Shown here: piece by piece, positions 32,148 through 40,144 of the stretch
Layout: every line of letters starts with the position of its first letter
How positions within the stretch are numbered: the stretch's first letter is position 1
From: JAHBVL01 sp964461025
GTDB taxonomy: Bacteria; Chloroflexota; Chloroflexia; Thermomicrobiales; UBA6265
Direction: 5' to 3'
Length of the DNA stretch: 64,000 nucleotides
Assembly: GCA_964461025.1 (NCBI GenBank)
Contig: CAYWSE010000012.1
Coordinates: 3,623 to 67,622 of the forward strand
Program-made: the position numbers and the translations under genes
Notes under the pieces: model-generated
Seen by the model: only the letters and a program-made list of their open reading frames with translations
Databases searched by the model: none
What the model was told of the DNA's origin: nothing

Positions 32148-32422
32148 AGCGTATCAGGCAGGGAGGCAATCGCCGCTCTCAGCTTGGCGTTGGGGGCAGG
32201 TGGGTGTTCGAGCAATTCCAGGATGCGCGTGAAATCGCGCGTGGACACCTTGACTGATTCCGCACGTTGGATAACCTCATCTGCTTCTCGCAACGCCGTG
32301 CTCGTGACGAACTGTGTCAGGTCCATATTCTGAATGGCTGCCGCGCGCGCGATCCGTGCTTTGATAGCTGGAGTCACCCGAATCTGCATACGGTTGTTGG
32401 TTTCAATTGCCGCGCGCGCCAT
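32144..32422 (-). CDS. Ribbon-helix-helix antitoxin (TacA/DUF1778-like)
   Basis: Antitoxin and probable autorepressor of the GNAT toxin that follows. I place the start at the ATG at 32422, with AAGGAG upstream, giving 92 residues (MARAAIETNNRMQIRVTP). The N-terminal RMQIRVTPAIKARIARAA is the ribbon-helix-helix DNA-binding unit, followed by a helical tail (MDLTQFVTSTALREAD) of the DUF1778 family that wraps the toxin. The open frame extends 45 codons further upstream but that part overlaps the promoter. A sigma-70-like promoter sits about 40 bases before the start. Confidence 0.88.
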   Translation of the reverse strand: MARAAIETNNRMQIRVTPAIKARIARAAAIQNMDLTQFVTSTALREADEVIQRAESVKVSTRDFTRILELLEHPPAPNAKLRAAIASLPDTL

Positions 32423-32457
32423 CTCAGACTCCTTCGGAAACATCTGTACGCCTTGAA

Positions 32458-32485
32458 AGAGTACACGAATTCGCGGCGTAGTCAA
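32458..32485 (-). promoter_or_regulatory. Candidate promoter of the toxin-antitoxin operon
   Basis: Minus strand TTGACT and TACTCT separated by 16 bases, located 36 to 63 bases upstream of the antitoxin ATG. Autorepression by the antitoxin at this site would be typical of the family. Confidence 0.45.
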
Positions 32486-32536
32486 GCGGGCAGTCATTGA
32501 AGGTAGTTCGGGGTTTTGTCTTGGGAGAAAAACAGC

Positions 32537-32573
32537 GACGCCCGGTGCAATTTGCACCGGGCGTCAGCTTTTT
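32537..32573. terminator. Bidirectional rho-independent terminator
   Basis: A perfect 14-base inverted repeat gacgcccggtgcaa / ttgcaccgggcgtc (32537-32565) is flanked by agcttttt on the plus side and, on the minus side, gctgtttttctc. Both orientations have a GC-rich stem and a T run, so it can terminate either strand. It insulates the toxin-antitoxin promoter from whatever is transcribed from the 32.6-33 kb gap. Confidence 0.85.
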
Positions 32574-32903
32574 CGATCGCTGCCGAGGAATACCAGCTCG
32601 ACCGCGATCGAGGTCAAGCGTCGGAGAGGATAGTTTACAGAAGCGATCGTGCATCGATTGATGGACACGACGCATGGTGGAAGGAAGTTTGAGGTTTATC
32701 TGTGCCAGGCAACCGGCTAACGTCGCCCAAGGCGGCAAAGTCTGAATCCGAACGGTTCGGGCAAAGTCGAATCGTGTTTGCGCCGTCCGGAGGTCTCGAC
32801 TACTGAGCATCAGCAGTCGATCGGAAAACCATCCACATCTTCACTTGTTAACGTTCCCCGCAGCCGTTGCCGGCCGCGTGCCGATCTCTTCATCAGCTTT
32901 CGT
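32537..32903 (-). ncRNA. Possible small RNA in the 32.4-33.1 kb gap
   Basis: About 640 bases between the antitoxin start and the ArsR-type gene hold no convincing protein gene. On the minus strand a TATCAT box at 32915-32910 could start a transcript of about 365 bases ending at the terminator. Within it are the dyads ccgaac-c-gttcgg and cgactgctga/tcagtagtcg and a direct repeat gattc(a)gactttgcc. The -35 is weak, no known RNA family is recognised, and tmRNA or RNase P signatures were not found. Confidence 0.3.
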
Positions 32904-32946
32904 AGATGCATGATAACACGAGTTCGCGATATTTGCATACCCTTTT

Positions 32947-32962
32947 AGTGAGCAATTTCACA
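32947..32962. promoter_or_regulatory. CRP/FNR-like palindrome
   Basis: agtga-gcaatt-tcaca matches the CRP-family consensus TGTGA-N6-TCACA when read on the minus strand (TGTGA-N6-TCACT). It lies about 50 bases upstream of a TATCAT box on the minus strand. Whether a CRP-family regulator of this host binds it is unknown. Confidence 0.4.
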
Positions 32963-33009
32963 ATTCGATTTTGTCTCATCTTGAACGGTGCTGCCCGGGC
33001 ACACTATTG

Positions 33010-33032
33010 GCCTAGCACAATGCGTGCCAGGC
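33010..33032 (-). terminator. Hairpin downstream of the ArsR-type gene
   Basis: Nine-base imperfect inverted repeat gcctagcac / gtgccaggc around aatgc, 29 bases past the stop of the regulator on the minus strand. One G-U pair, no T run, so termination would be weak or factor-dependent. Confidence 0.35.
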
Positions 33033-33060
33033 ACTTTCGAAACATGTTTTGAAGCGAGGA

Positions 33061-34179
33061 TCAGGAAGAGCAGCGACAGAGGAGGCTGGCGGCGACCTCG
33101 TCCATTTTCTCTTCGTTCAGCGAGTAGTACTTCATGCCGCGGCGAGGGGTGACGGTAATCAATCCGGCTCGCTCGAGCAGTGAAAGATGCCGGGATACCG
33201 CGCTCTGGGCGATGCCCAGTTTGCCGACGACTTCCTGCGCGTAGAGCTCTCCGGAGGCGAGCAGCTCGACGATCCGCAAGCGGTTCACGTCCGAGAGGGC
33301 CTTCAGCGCGTCAAGGAGGTTGTCCTCATCAAGGGGCGATGTCTCGTTGACATACTCGAGATGTCGCCCATTGGCAACAGGAGTTGGTTGCACCCGTTTC
33401 AGGTACTCAGGGGCGCTGTAGTAGACGATCACATCGGGCGGAGCCACGATGTAGCTGACAAACGCCCCGAGGTACATTGTTGGGCAGAATATCACCCGTT
33501 CCAGCTCGCTGATCTTGGAGACGAGTGTCGACGGCAGGCGGTTGCCGGTCAGGTCCGAAAACGCCAGTCCAAAGCCCTGATTCGACGTACGTTCGGCCAC
33601 GAACCTGGCCTGTTCCAGCGTGGCCCGATGCTCGGAAAAGTCCGTGGAGTACCCACCCCGGCAAATCGCCGAGAAGAGCGCCACGGTGCGTCGCTTGAGT
33701 TCGTGCGAGTCGGCGATCAGCGCGTAGGCGTCCTCCGGCGAGGCCGTCGTCAGCACCGGCAAGAGGTATTCCCGCCAGGCATCGACGTCGCCGATCGGAT
33801 GGCTGGCGGGCCTGCTGCCGATGTCCTCATGCGCGCGACCGACGGCGTGTACTGCCATTTCCTGATAGTCGGCGGCGGGATAGTCGCTGAGCGTTTGCAC
33901 GAGTCGTTCGCAATTGAGGTTCGCGCCTTCGCCAAATGGATCGAGGCGAAGGATGGGTTCTTCCATGTAGTGAAGCAAGCGACCGGAAAAACCATGCAGG
34001 AGGTCGAGATCGGATCGGACATCATGGGGAAGCGAACGCCGCGCCGCAATCAACTCCGGACTCAGACCGGAGCCAGGAACAGCCCGGTACAGGAGCGCCA
34101 TGTAAGAGAGGAGATCGAGAGGATTGGAAATGCGGTGCTGGAGCTGTACGATCGGACGACCGGCTACGAGTTCACCCAT
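33061..34179 (-). CDS. ArsR-family regulator with N-terminal sensor domain
   Basis: Transcription regulator of 372 residues. The C-terminal 85 residues are an ArsR-type winged helix: LKALSDVNRLRIVELLASGE, AQEVVGKLGIAQSAVSRHL, ERAGLITVTPRRGMKYYSL. The N-terminal 270 residues form a conserved helical domain of the DUF5937 kind found in Chloroflexota and actinobacteria, probably a ligand-sensing or dimerisation unit. The chain ends CRCSS. The usual ArsR metal-binding ELCVCDL motif is absent, so it is not a simple metal sensor. A strong promoter lies 47 to 75 bases upstream. Its target is not evident from neighbours. Confidence 0.8.
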   Translation of the reverse strand: MGELVAGRPIVQLQHRISNPLDLLSYMALLYRAVPGSGLSPELIAARRSLPHDVRSDLDLLHGFSGRLLHYMEEPILRLDPFGEGANLNCERLVQTLSDYPAADYQEMAVHAVGRAHEDIGSRPASHPIGDVDAWREYLLPVLTTASPEDAYALIADSHELKRRTVALFSAICRGGYSTDFSEHRATLEQARFVAERTSNQGFGLAFSDLTGNRLPSTLVSKISELERVIFCPTMYLGAFVSYIVAPPDVIVYYSAPEYLKRVQPTPVANGRHLEYVNETSPLDEDNLLDALKALSDVNRLRIVELLASGELYAQEVVGKLGIAQSAVSRHLSLLERAGLITVTPRRGMKYYSLNEEKMDEVAASLLCRCSS

Positions 34180-34225
34180 GAGTTGTCCGCTAACGAAACC
34201 GGAATACGAGGTCTACCGGCTTATC

Positions 34226-34254
34226 ACTATAACGGCATAATCCTGACCGGTCAA
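34226..34254 (-). promoter_or_regulatory. Promoter of the ArsR-type regulator gene
   Basis: Minus strand TTGACC and TATAGT with a 17-base spacer; the predicted start near 34219 leaves a 40-base leader before the ATG at 34179. The -35 overlaps the small dyad gaccggtc, a possible operator. Confidence 0.6.
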
Positions 34255-34324
34255 CGCAAATTCAGGCACGATTGGCCCCCTGCTGGTGTTCAATCGTGCG
34301 ACTGATCGTTGTTCTCCTGCGCCG

Positions 34325-34684
34325 CTAATCCATTCGATAGACGTCTCTGGGTGGCGTGAACACCTCGACGACCAGGCTGCCTTCAGGTCCGGCGACAGCG
34401 AAATGCTCGGTGTTTGCGGGGATCAGGTAGCCCTGACCTGGACCGACGTCGCGAGTCTCGGCGCCGATCGAAACCGCCAAACTGCCTTCGATGACGGTTC
34501 CCGCTTGCAGGTTCGTATGATGGTGCGGAGGAATCACCGCCCCCGGCGTCAGGCGCACCAGGCAAAGCATCAACGGATCTTCGGTGACGCTCCACAGTTC
34601 GACACCGGGAAACGGGTGCAGTGGCGGGCGCTCGGCGATCGTCAGCCAGGGGCCCTGATTCTCCGCATTGTTCGCTTCGGACAT
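34325..34684 (-). CDS. Small cupin-domain protein
   Basis: Single-domain cupin of 119 residues. The first cupin motif is visible as PGAVIPPHHHTNLQAGTVIEG (HHH metal ligands and a downstream Glu equivalent), the second as GPGQGYLIPANTEHFAV. It is likely to bind a divalent metal and could act as an isomerase, dioxygenase or sugar/ligand-binding protein; nothing in the sequence decides. The start at 34684 is preceded by GAAGGAAGGG. The open frame runs 73 codons further upstream across the divergent gene and is not used. It diverges from the DUF2325 gene with 49 bases between starts. Confidence 0.85.
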   Translation of the reverse strand: MSEANNAENQGPWLTIAERPPLHPFPGVELWSVTEDPLMLCLVRLTPGAVIPPHHHTNLQAGTVIEGSLAVSIGAETRDVGPGQGYLIPANTEHFAVAGPEGSLVVEVFTPPRDVYRMD

Positions 34685-34733
34685 GACCCTTCCTTCACGC
34701 TGCACATTGGCAGATCGTAGCATTCGCATCGCA

Positions 34734-35738
34734 ATGAATACGACACCCACACCATCGCACTCACCGGCGCCAAGCATTCTGACCAATGCCCAGACGCTGG
34801 TCGAGCGGGGAGAGCCTGATCGCGCGTTGAAAATCCTCGTCGCTGAATTGAAGCGCAAGTCGCCTCGTGAGGGCGCTCTCGAATTCTTCCTGCAGTTGGC
34901 CAAGGCTCAGCGCGATCCGGAAGCAACCAATCTGCTCATCGAAGGAATCCTTGCCGATGCTCGCGCTGAGATCTCTTTCCCGGTGCGTGTGGGCCTCTCC
35001 GAGATTCTCTTGACCGGTTCTGCGAGTAGGACAGAAGAGTCACGAAGACTTCTGACGGCTCTGTTCGAGGCGGCGCTTATTGACGACGTTGCAGACTGGT
35101 CGCTTCTGCGTGCTCCCGCAATAGAGCGCATTGTCAGAGAATCGTTGTTGCCGCCAGGGGAGGCATTCTCGTTCGCCGCGACGCTCCTTTTCGTTCCCGA
35201 GCGCCTTGGCTGGCGAGATCTGGCGATCCAGACGGTCGTTCTCGCTGCGCACGAGCCGAATGCAGACCATGCGCTGATCAGGGATGCCGAACGGCTTCTG
35301 CATGCAGCTGGTGAATCCCGGCAGGCATATGAACTCGAACGGACACGCAAACAGCGCTTCTCAACAATCAAGGCACATGCGGAGGAGCCGGCCGAGCCAC
35401 AAGAACCGTCGCTCGCAGGGCTCTCTATCACGATCGCCGGCGGTCACGCCGGTTTTCGCTCGATGCTCCGTGATGCGGTGGCGGAAGAGGGCGGAGAGGT
35501 CAGCGAGATTCCACCCAAGTTCGAAGCGGTCAGGCGCGAACGCGACGTCGCGGATGCGATGACCGGCGCCGATGTGGCCTTGGTCCTCACGTCGCAGATC
35601 GCTCACAGTACATCCGACCAGGTGGTTCGCGTTGGCAAGAGACTCGGTGTGCCGGTGCTCTTCGCGCCGACAACGAGCGTTAGCACACTACTCGCGACGC
35701 TGTCAGAGTGGCGAGCAGCATCGCGAGCAGGCATCTAG
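34734..35738 (+). CDS. DUF2325-domain protein
   Basis: A 334-residue protein. The first 220 residues are helical and TPR-like (NAQTLVERGEPDRALKILVAEL), and the last 100 residues are a Rossmann-like DUF2325 domain: LSITIAGGHAGFRSMLRDAV, ADVALVLTSQIAHSTSD and LGVPVLFAPTTSVSTLL. DUF2325 proteins are common in bacteria, of unknown function, sometimes linked with restriction or nucleotide chemistry. The start MNTTPTPSH is preferred; an upstream in-frame extension overlaps the divergent cupin gene. It is followed by alaS 130 bases downstream on the same strand. Confidence 0.72.
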   Translation: MNTTPTPSHSPAPSILTNAQTLVERGEPDRALKILVAELKRKSPREGALEFFLQLAKAQRDPEATNLLIEGILADARAEISFPVRVGLSEILLTGSASRTEESRRLLTALFEAALIDDVADWSLLRAPAIERIVRESLLPPGEAFSFAATLLFVPERLGWRDLAIQTVVLAAHEPNADHALIRDAERLLHAAGESRQAYELERTRKQRFSTIKAHAEEPAEPQEPSLAGLSITIAGGHAGFRSMLRDAVAEEGGEVSEIPPKFEAVRRERDVADAMTGADVALVLTSQIAHSTSDQVVRVGKRLGVPVLFAPTTSVSTLLATLSEWRAASRAGI

Positions 35739-35868
35739 ACTACCTGCGAACCGTTCCAGAGTTGTCGTAATCGCGTCGAGTTTGGCAGAATCGCGCAGCA
35801 CGTTGTGAGAATTCTCGTTCTCGCTCCGATTTCTTGTGCCCGGCATTTTTCACCAGGACGTACGACGC

Positions 35869-38559
35869 ATGACATCTGAAGGAACACCGAGGCCGTCGTT
35901 CGGCCACCGGTGGATGAGCGGCGCTGAGGTTCGCCGGGCGTTCATCGACTTTTTCAACGAGCGGGGTCACCGGGAGATGATGAGCTCCTCCCTCGTGCCG
36001 CACAACGACCCCACTGTACTCCTCACGACTGCCGGCATGCAGCAGATGACGCCCTACTTCCTTGGGCTGGAGACGCCACCTTCGGTGCGAATGACCTCCG
36101 TGCAGAAATGTTTTCGCACGGTCGATATCGACGAGGTCGGTGACGAGAGTCATTGCACCTTCTTCTTCATGCTTGGCAACTTTTCGGTCGGCGACTATTT
36201 CAAGCGAGAGTCGCTCGCCTGGTCGTGGGAATTCCTGACGGAGGTCATGGGGCTGGATGCCGACCGCCTCTACCCGACGGTGCACCCGGACGACACCGAT
36301 GCCTACGCGATCTGGCGCGACGAAATCCGCGTCCCCGAGGAGCGTATTGGCAAGCTCTCTGACAACTGGTGGGGTCCTGTTGGCCCGACCGGCCCGAATG
36401 GACCCGACTCGGAGATCTACTTCGATCTCGACCCGGATTCTGCGGACACCGGCGGCGGTCCGGGCGAGAGCGACCGCTATCTCGAAATCTGGAACAACGT
36501 TTTCATGGAGTTCATGCAGGCTGCCGATGGTTCGCGCACGCCGCTCCCGAAGCAGAATGTCGACACCGGCATGGGGCTGGAGCGTCTGACCGCCATGCTC
36601 CAGGGCGTCAAGTCGATCTACGACACCGATCTCTACCAGTCGATCATTCAGCGAGCCGGTACGCTGGCCAACGTGCGCTACGGCGACGATCCTGACACCG
36701 ACCGTGCCTTGCGCGTCATCGCAGATCACAGCCGCGCTTCGACATTTCTGATTTCGGATGGCGTTCTGCCTGGCAACGAAGGCCGCTCGTATGTGCTTCG
36801 TCGCGTGCTGCGGCGAGCCATCCGGTACGGCCGCCGTCTCGGTCTCGACAAGCCGTTTCTGTCCGAAATGTCCGACGTGGTGATCGGCCAGTTTGGCGAC
36901 GACTACCCCAACCTGAAGGAACGTCGAAACCAGATCCGCCGGGTGCTCCAGCACGAAGAGGAGACGTTTGGCCGCACGCTGAATGCCGGTATGACCCGCT
37001 TCCAGCAGGAGGCGCAATCACTTCTGGCAGCGGCCGGTGAAGGACCAGAGCGGCTTTCGGTCGTCTTTCCTGGAGAAACGGCATTTCGCCTGTACGACAC
37101 CTTTGGCTTCCCGCTCGACCTGACCATCGATCTCGCCCGCGAACATGGGCTCTCGGTCGATCAGGCCGGATTCGACGAAGCGATGAGCCGCCAACGAGAA
37201 GTCAGCCGGGGCGGCGACGCGTTCCGCGACGCTTCACGCGACCGCGTTTCGCTTTACGTCGAGCATGGCGGTCCTCCGACGGTCTTCACCGGCTATGCCG
37301 AAACGACCAGCACTGGAAAAGTCGTTGCGCTGCTCGGCGCCGATGGACCGCTGGAAACCGCAGATGCGGGGCAGGAGATCGAGATCATCCTCGACCGCAC
37401 GCCGTTCTATGGCGAATCGGGTGGCCAGATCGGCGACAAGGGTCAAATCAGAACCGAGACCGGTCTCATCAGTGTCGACGACACGTTCAAACCCACTCCC
37501 GGTCTGTACGTGCATCGCGGCATCGTTGCCGAAGGGTTCATCCAGGTCGGAGAAACGGCCGATGCACGAATCGAAGCCGACCGCCGCAAAGCGATCATGC
37601 GGAATCACACCGCCACCCACCTGCTGCATCGAGCGCTGCGGATCGTTCTCGGCGACGAAGCGCACCAGGCCGGTTCGCTCGTTGCTCCCGACCGCCTTCG
37701 CTTCGACTTCACCAGCCTGGAGGCAATGTCGAGCGCCGACGTAGCCCGGGTCTCGGAGATCGTCAATGAGCAGGTGCTGGCCTCGGCGCCGGTAGCAACC
37801 GCTGAAAAGTCGTACGCAGACGCGGTCGAAGGAGGCGCGATGGCGCTCTTCGGCGAAAAATATGGCGACACCGTCCGTGTCGTCTCGATCGACGGCTTTT
37901 CCCAGGAACTGTGTGGTGGCACGCATGTCCGTCACACGGGCGAAGTTGGCCCATTCTTCGTCCTCTCTGAAGGGAGTGTCGCCGCCGGAGTCCGGCGCAT
38001 CGAAGCAGTGACCGGCGCCGCGGCGATCGATCGCATGCTCAAGCAGCAATCGACGCTGGAGGGGCTGGCCCGCGATGCGAAAACGCCGTGGGCGGAACTG
38101 CCGGACCATGTCGCCGGATTGCGACAACGCATTCGCGACGCCGACCGCGAGATTGGCCGGCTACGAGGTCAACTCGCTGGTTCTTCGGTCGACGACCTCC
38201 TTGCTGCCGCCATCCAGATCGGCGACGCCCGTCTCGTTGCGGCGACCGTGGCCGTCGAGTCACGCGACGATCTTCGTCAACTCGGCGACCGGCTGCGCGA
38301 CAAGATCGGCACGGGAGTCGTCGTGATTGGCGCGGCTGTTGACGGGCGACCAAGTCTCCTGGCCATGGTGACGCGGGATCTCACGGAAAAGGGCGTCAAA
38401 GCGGGTGACATCATCCGCGAGATCGCCGGCAACATCGACGGCAAGGGCGGCGGCCGGCCAGACCTCGCCGAAGCCGGTGGCCGCAACGCCGACGGTCTCG
38501 AAAGCGCGATTGCCAAGGTCGAGCCTCTCGTGCGTTCAACTTTGAACTCGGGTTCGTGA
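35869..38559 (+). CDS. alaS: Alanyl-tRNA synthetase
   Basis: Charges tRNA-Ala and edits Ser and Gly mischarging. The 896 residues contain the class II core (SSSLVPHNDPTVLLTTAGMQ, then QKCFRTVDIDEVG), the tRNA-recognition helices, the editing domain zinc motifs HTATH and CGGTHVRHTGEVG, and the C-terminal DHHA1 domain ending KGGGRPDLAEAGG. I choose the ATG at 35869 with AGGA ten bases before it; a GTG at 35836 has no ribosome-binding site. No T-box leader is seen in the 130 bases upstream. It heads a block with the baseplate-J-like gene and ruvX on the same strand. Confidence 0.97.
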   Translation: MTSEGTPRPSFGHRWMSGAEVRRAFIDFFNERGHREMMSSSLVPHNDPTVLLTTAGMQQMTPYFLGLETPPSVRMTSVQKCFRTVDIDEVGDESHCTFFFMLGNFSVGDYFKRESLAWSWEFLTEVMGLDADRLYPTVHPDDTDAYAIWRDEIRVPEERIGKLSDNWWGPVGPTGPNGPDSEIYFDLDPDSADTGGGPGESDRYLEIWNNVFMEFMQAADGSRTPLPKQNVDTGMGLERLTAMLQGVKSIYDTDLYQSIIQRAGTLANVRYGDDPDTDRALRVIADHSRASTFLISDGVLPGNEGRSYVLRRVLRRAIRYGRRLGLDKPFLSEMSDVVIGQFGDDYPNLKERRNQIRRVLQHEEETFGRTLNAGMTRFQQEAQSLLAAAGEGPERLSVVFPGETAFRLYDTFGFPLDLTIDLAREHGLSVDQAGFDEAMSRQREVSRGGDAFRDASRDRVSLYVEHGGPPTVFTGYAETTSTGKVVALLGADGPLETADAGQEIEIILDRTPFYGESGGQIGDKGQIRTETGLISVDDTFKPTPGLYVHRGIVAEGFIQVGETADARIEADRRKAIMRNHTATHLLHRALRIVLGDEAHQAGSLVAPDRLRFDFTSLEAMSSADVARVSEIVNEQVLASAPVATAEKSYADAVEGGAMALFGEKYGDTVRVVSIDGFSQELCGGTHVRHTGEVGPFFVLSEGSVAAGVRRIEAVTGAAAIDRMLKQQSTLEGLARDAKTPWAELPDHVAGLRQRIRDADREIGRLRGQLAGSSVDDLLAAAIQIGDARLVAATVAVESRDDLRQLGDRLRDKIGTGVVVIGAAVDGRPSLLAMVTRDLTEKGVKAGDIIREIAGNIDGKGGGRPDLAEAGGRNADGLESAIAKVEPLVRSTLNSGS

Positions 38560-38614
38560 TCGTCGTGACGGTTCACACCAGGCGGAACACTGCAACGGAG
38601 TCGTCCTCGGACCG

Positions 38615-40144
38615 ATGATTGTCGATGTCAAACCAGGCATGACCCTGGCTCAGGTGATCGTGCAACTGCGGGAAGCGCACGGCGATTCGGTGACGATCCG
38701 GATCTCGCCCGACGCCTCGCTTCTGCTGACCGCCAATGAATTTCGCGCACTGGCCCTGGCCGCTGAGCGGGAGCAGGTGGCGATCGCCGTCGAGTCATCG
38801 GACGGTCTGCGCCGTCAACTGGCCTCGCTCTTCGGAGTTCCGCTGGCGATCCCGGTGGACGAGGATGACCCGGAACTCGCGGGCGAAGACGCGCGCGAGA
38901 ACGGAGACCTCAATGAAGAGGTCGATACCGTCGATCCAAACGACTTCACGACTACCACGACGGCGCCTGATGACGATGCCGTGAACTCCTGGGAGCATGC
39001 TGGCCGCAAGTCCGGCGGCGTGTCGCTCGGTAAGCTCGGCGCCGGTATCGCGGCGCTTGGTCTCATTGCGGCGGTCGGTCTGGCGGCGTACTGGCTCTTC
39101 TTTCGCGAAGCAACGGTCACGCTGGAGCTCGAATCGCAGCCGGTAACCTCGACGATAGCGTTCTCTGTCATCCGGCCCGGCGTCGATCCGGCATCGGCGC
39201 CCGGCGCGATCCCGTCCGAGCCGGTGTCCTTCGACTTGAATGTCACGCTCGACGCGCCGGCAACCGGTCAGGAATCTGTCGGCGGAACGACGGCCACGGG
39301 CAGCCTCGTGCTGCGCAATCCAGGTTCAAACGATGTGGTGATTCCGGCCGGTACGACGATCGACACGTTCGAAGGGGATGTCTTCATCATTGCCACCGAC
39401 GTTACCGTACCTGCCGCTTCTGACGGCAACCCCGGTGAAGTAACCGCGGACATCACCGCCGCCACGCCGGGTCCGGCGGGAAATCGAGATACCGGCATGT
39501 TGAGCGGTCAACTCCCGAACGGCGTTTACTACAGCAACCGGGCGACACCGGTCGCGGGTGGAACCGATGTGACACGCACGGTTGTCACGCAGGAAGACCT
39601 CGACGGCTTGCAGGCGAGGGCCGAGGAGACGCTGCGATCGCTCGCCGCGAACTCCGTGCTCTCGGGCGACCGCCGAGTTGTTCCGTCGTCCCTCACGATT
39701 CAGCAATTTACGACTGACTTCTCTGAAGTCGCCGGCGCCGAAGCTGAATCTGTCTCGATCGACGCCACCATCTCGTTCGATGCGCTGGCGTTTTCGACGA
39801 CCGCGCTCGATCCCGCCGCCGCTCAGGCGCTCAGCGCTCAAACACCCCCCGGGCACACGCTGGCGACCGAATCGATCGTCTACCAGGTGCCGGTCGAGAC
39901 GGGCGAAGCGAATGACGTCATTTCGATGCTCGCGCAAATCGATGGTCAGGCGCGATCCACGATGTCTGATGATGAAGTCAACGCACTCGTTTCCGACATC
40001 ACTGGCAAATCAGAACAGGATGCCGTCGACATCCTGCTGGCCCAACCTCAGGTCATCGACGCCAGTATCGAGTTCTCTCCTGGCTGGCTACCCCACCGTT
40101 TACCAAGTGGTATGGACAGCATCAACGTGGTGCTGGCGGAATGA
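38615..40144 (+). CDS. Baseplate J-like membrane protein
   Basis: A 509-residue protein with an N-terminal cytosolic region (about 1-130, ending in an acidic Thr-rich stretch), a single membrane helix (GIAALGLIAAVGLAAYWLFF) and a large outward-facing region. The external region carries the baseplate J/gp47-type beta motif: VVIPAGTTIDTFEGDVFIIAT, then VTADITAATPGPAGN. Such J-like proteins are common beside alaS and ruvX in Chloroflexota and have no phage neighbours, so this is a cellular protein. Role unknown, possibly a cell-envelope scaffold. Its stop overlaps the ruvX start by four bases (ATGA). Confidence 0.75.
   Translation: MIVDVKPGMTLAQVIVQLREAHGDSVTIRISPDASLLLTANEFRALALAAEREQVAIAVESSDGLRRQLASLFGVPLAIPVDEDDPELAGEDARENGDLNEEVDTVDPNDFTTTTTAPDDDAVNSWEHAGRKSGGVSLGKLGAGIAALGLIAAVGLAAYWLFFREATVTLELESQPVTSTIAFSVIRPGVDPASAPGAIPSEPVSFDLNVTLDAPATGQESVGGTTATGSLVLRNPGSNDVVIPAGTTIDTFEGDVFIIATDVTVPAASDGNPGEVTADITAATPGPAGNRDTGMLSGQLPNGVYYSNRATPVAGGTDVTRTVVTQEDLDGLQARAEETLRSLAANSVLSGDRRVVPSSLTIQQFTTDFSEVAGAEAESVSIDATISFDALAFSTTALDPAAAQALSAQTPPGHTLATESIVYQVPVETGEANDVISMLAQIDGQARSTMSDDEVNALVSDITGKSEQDAVDILLAQPQVIDASIEFSPGWLPHRLPSGMDSINVVLAE

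Noticed and set aside
32424..32810. Minus-strand frame of 128 codons in the gap near the toxin-antitoxin module
   Set aside because: It runs through the terminator and the antitoxin promoter and has shadow-like composition.
32570..33060. tmRNA or RNase P RNA in the gap
   Set aside because: The size fits, but no tmRNA tag or tRNA-like ends and no RNase P core motifs were found on either strand.
35739..35868. T-box leader before alaS
   Set aside because: No T-box core sequence in the 130-base spacer; likewise none before metG.
39300..39540. Phage tail region suggested by the baseplate-J-like protein
   Set aside because: No other phage or contractile-injection genes nearby, and the gene has a membrane anchor and sits in a housekeeping block.
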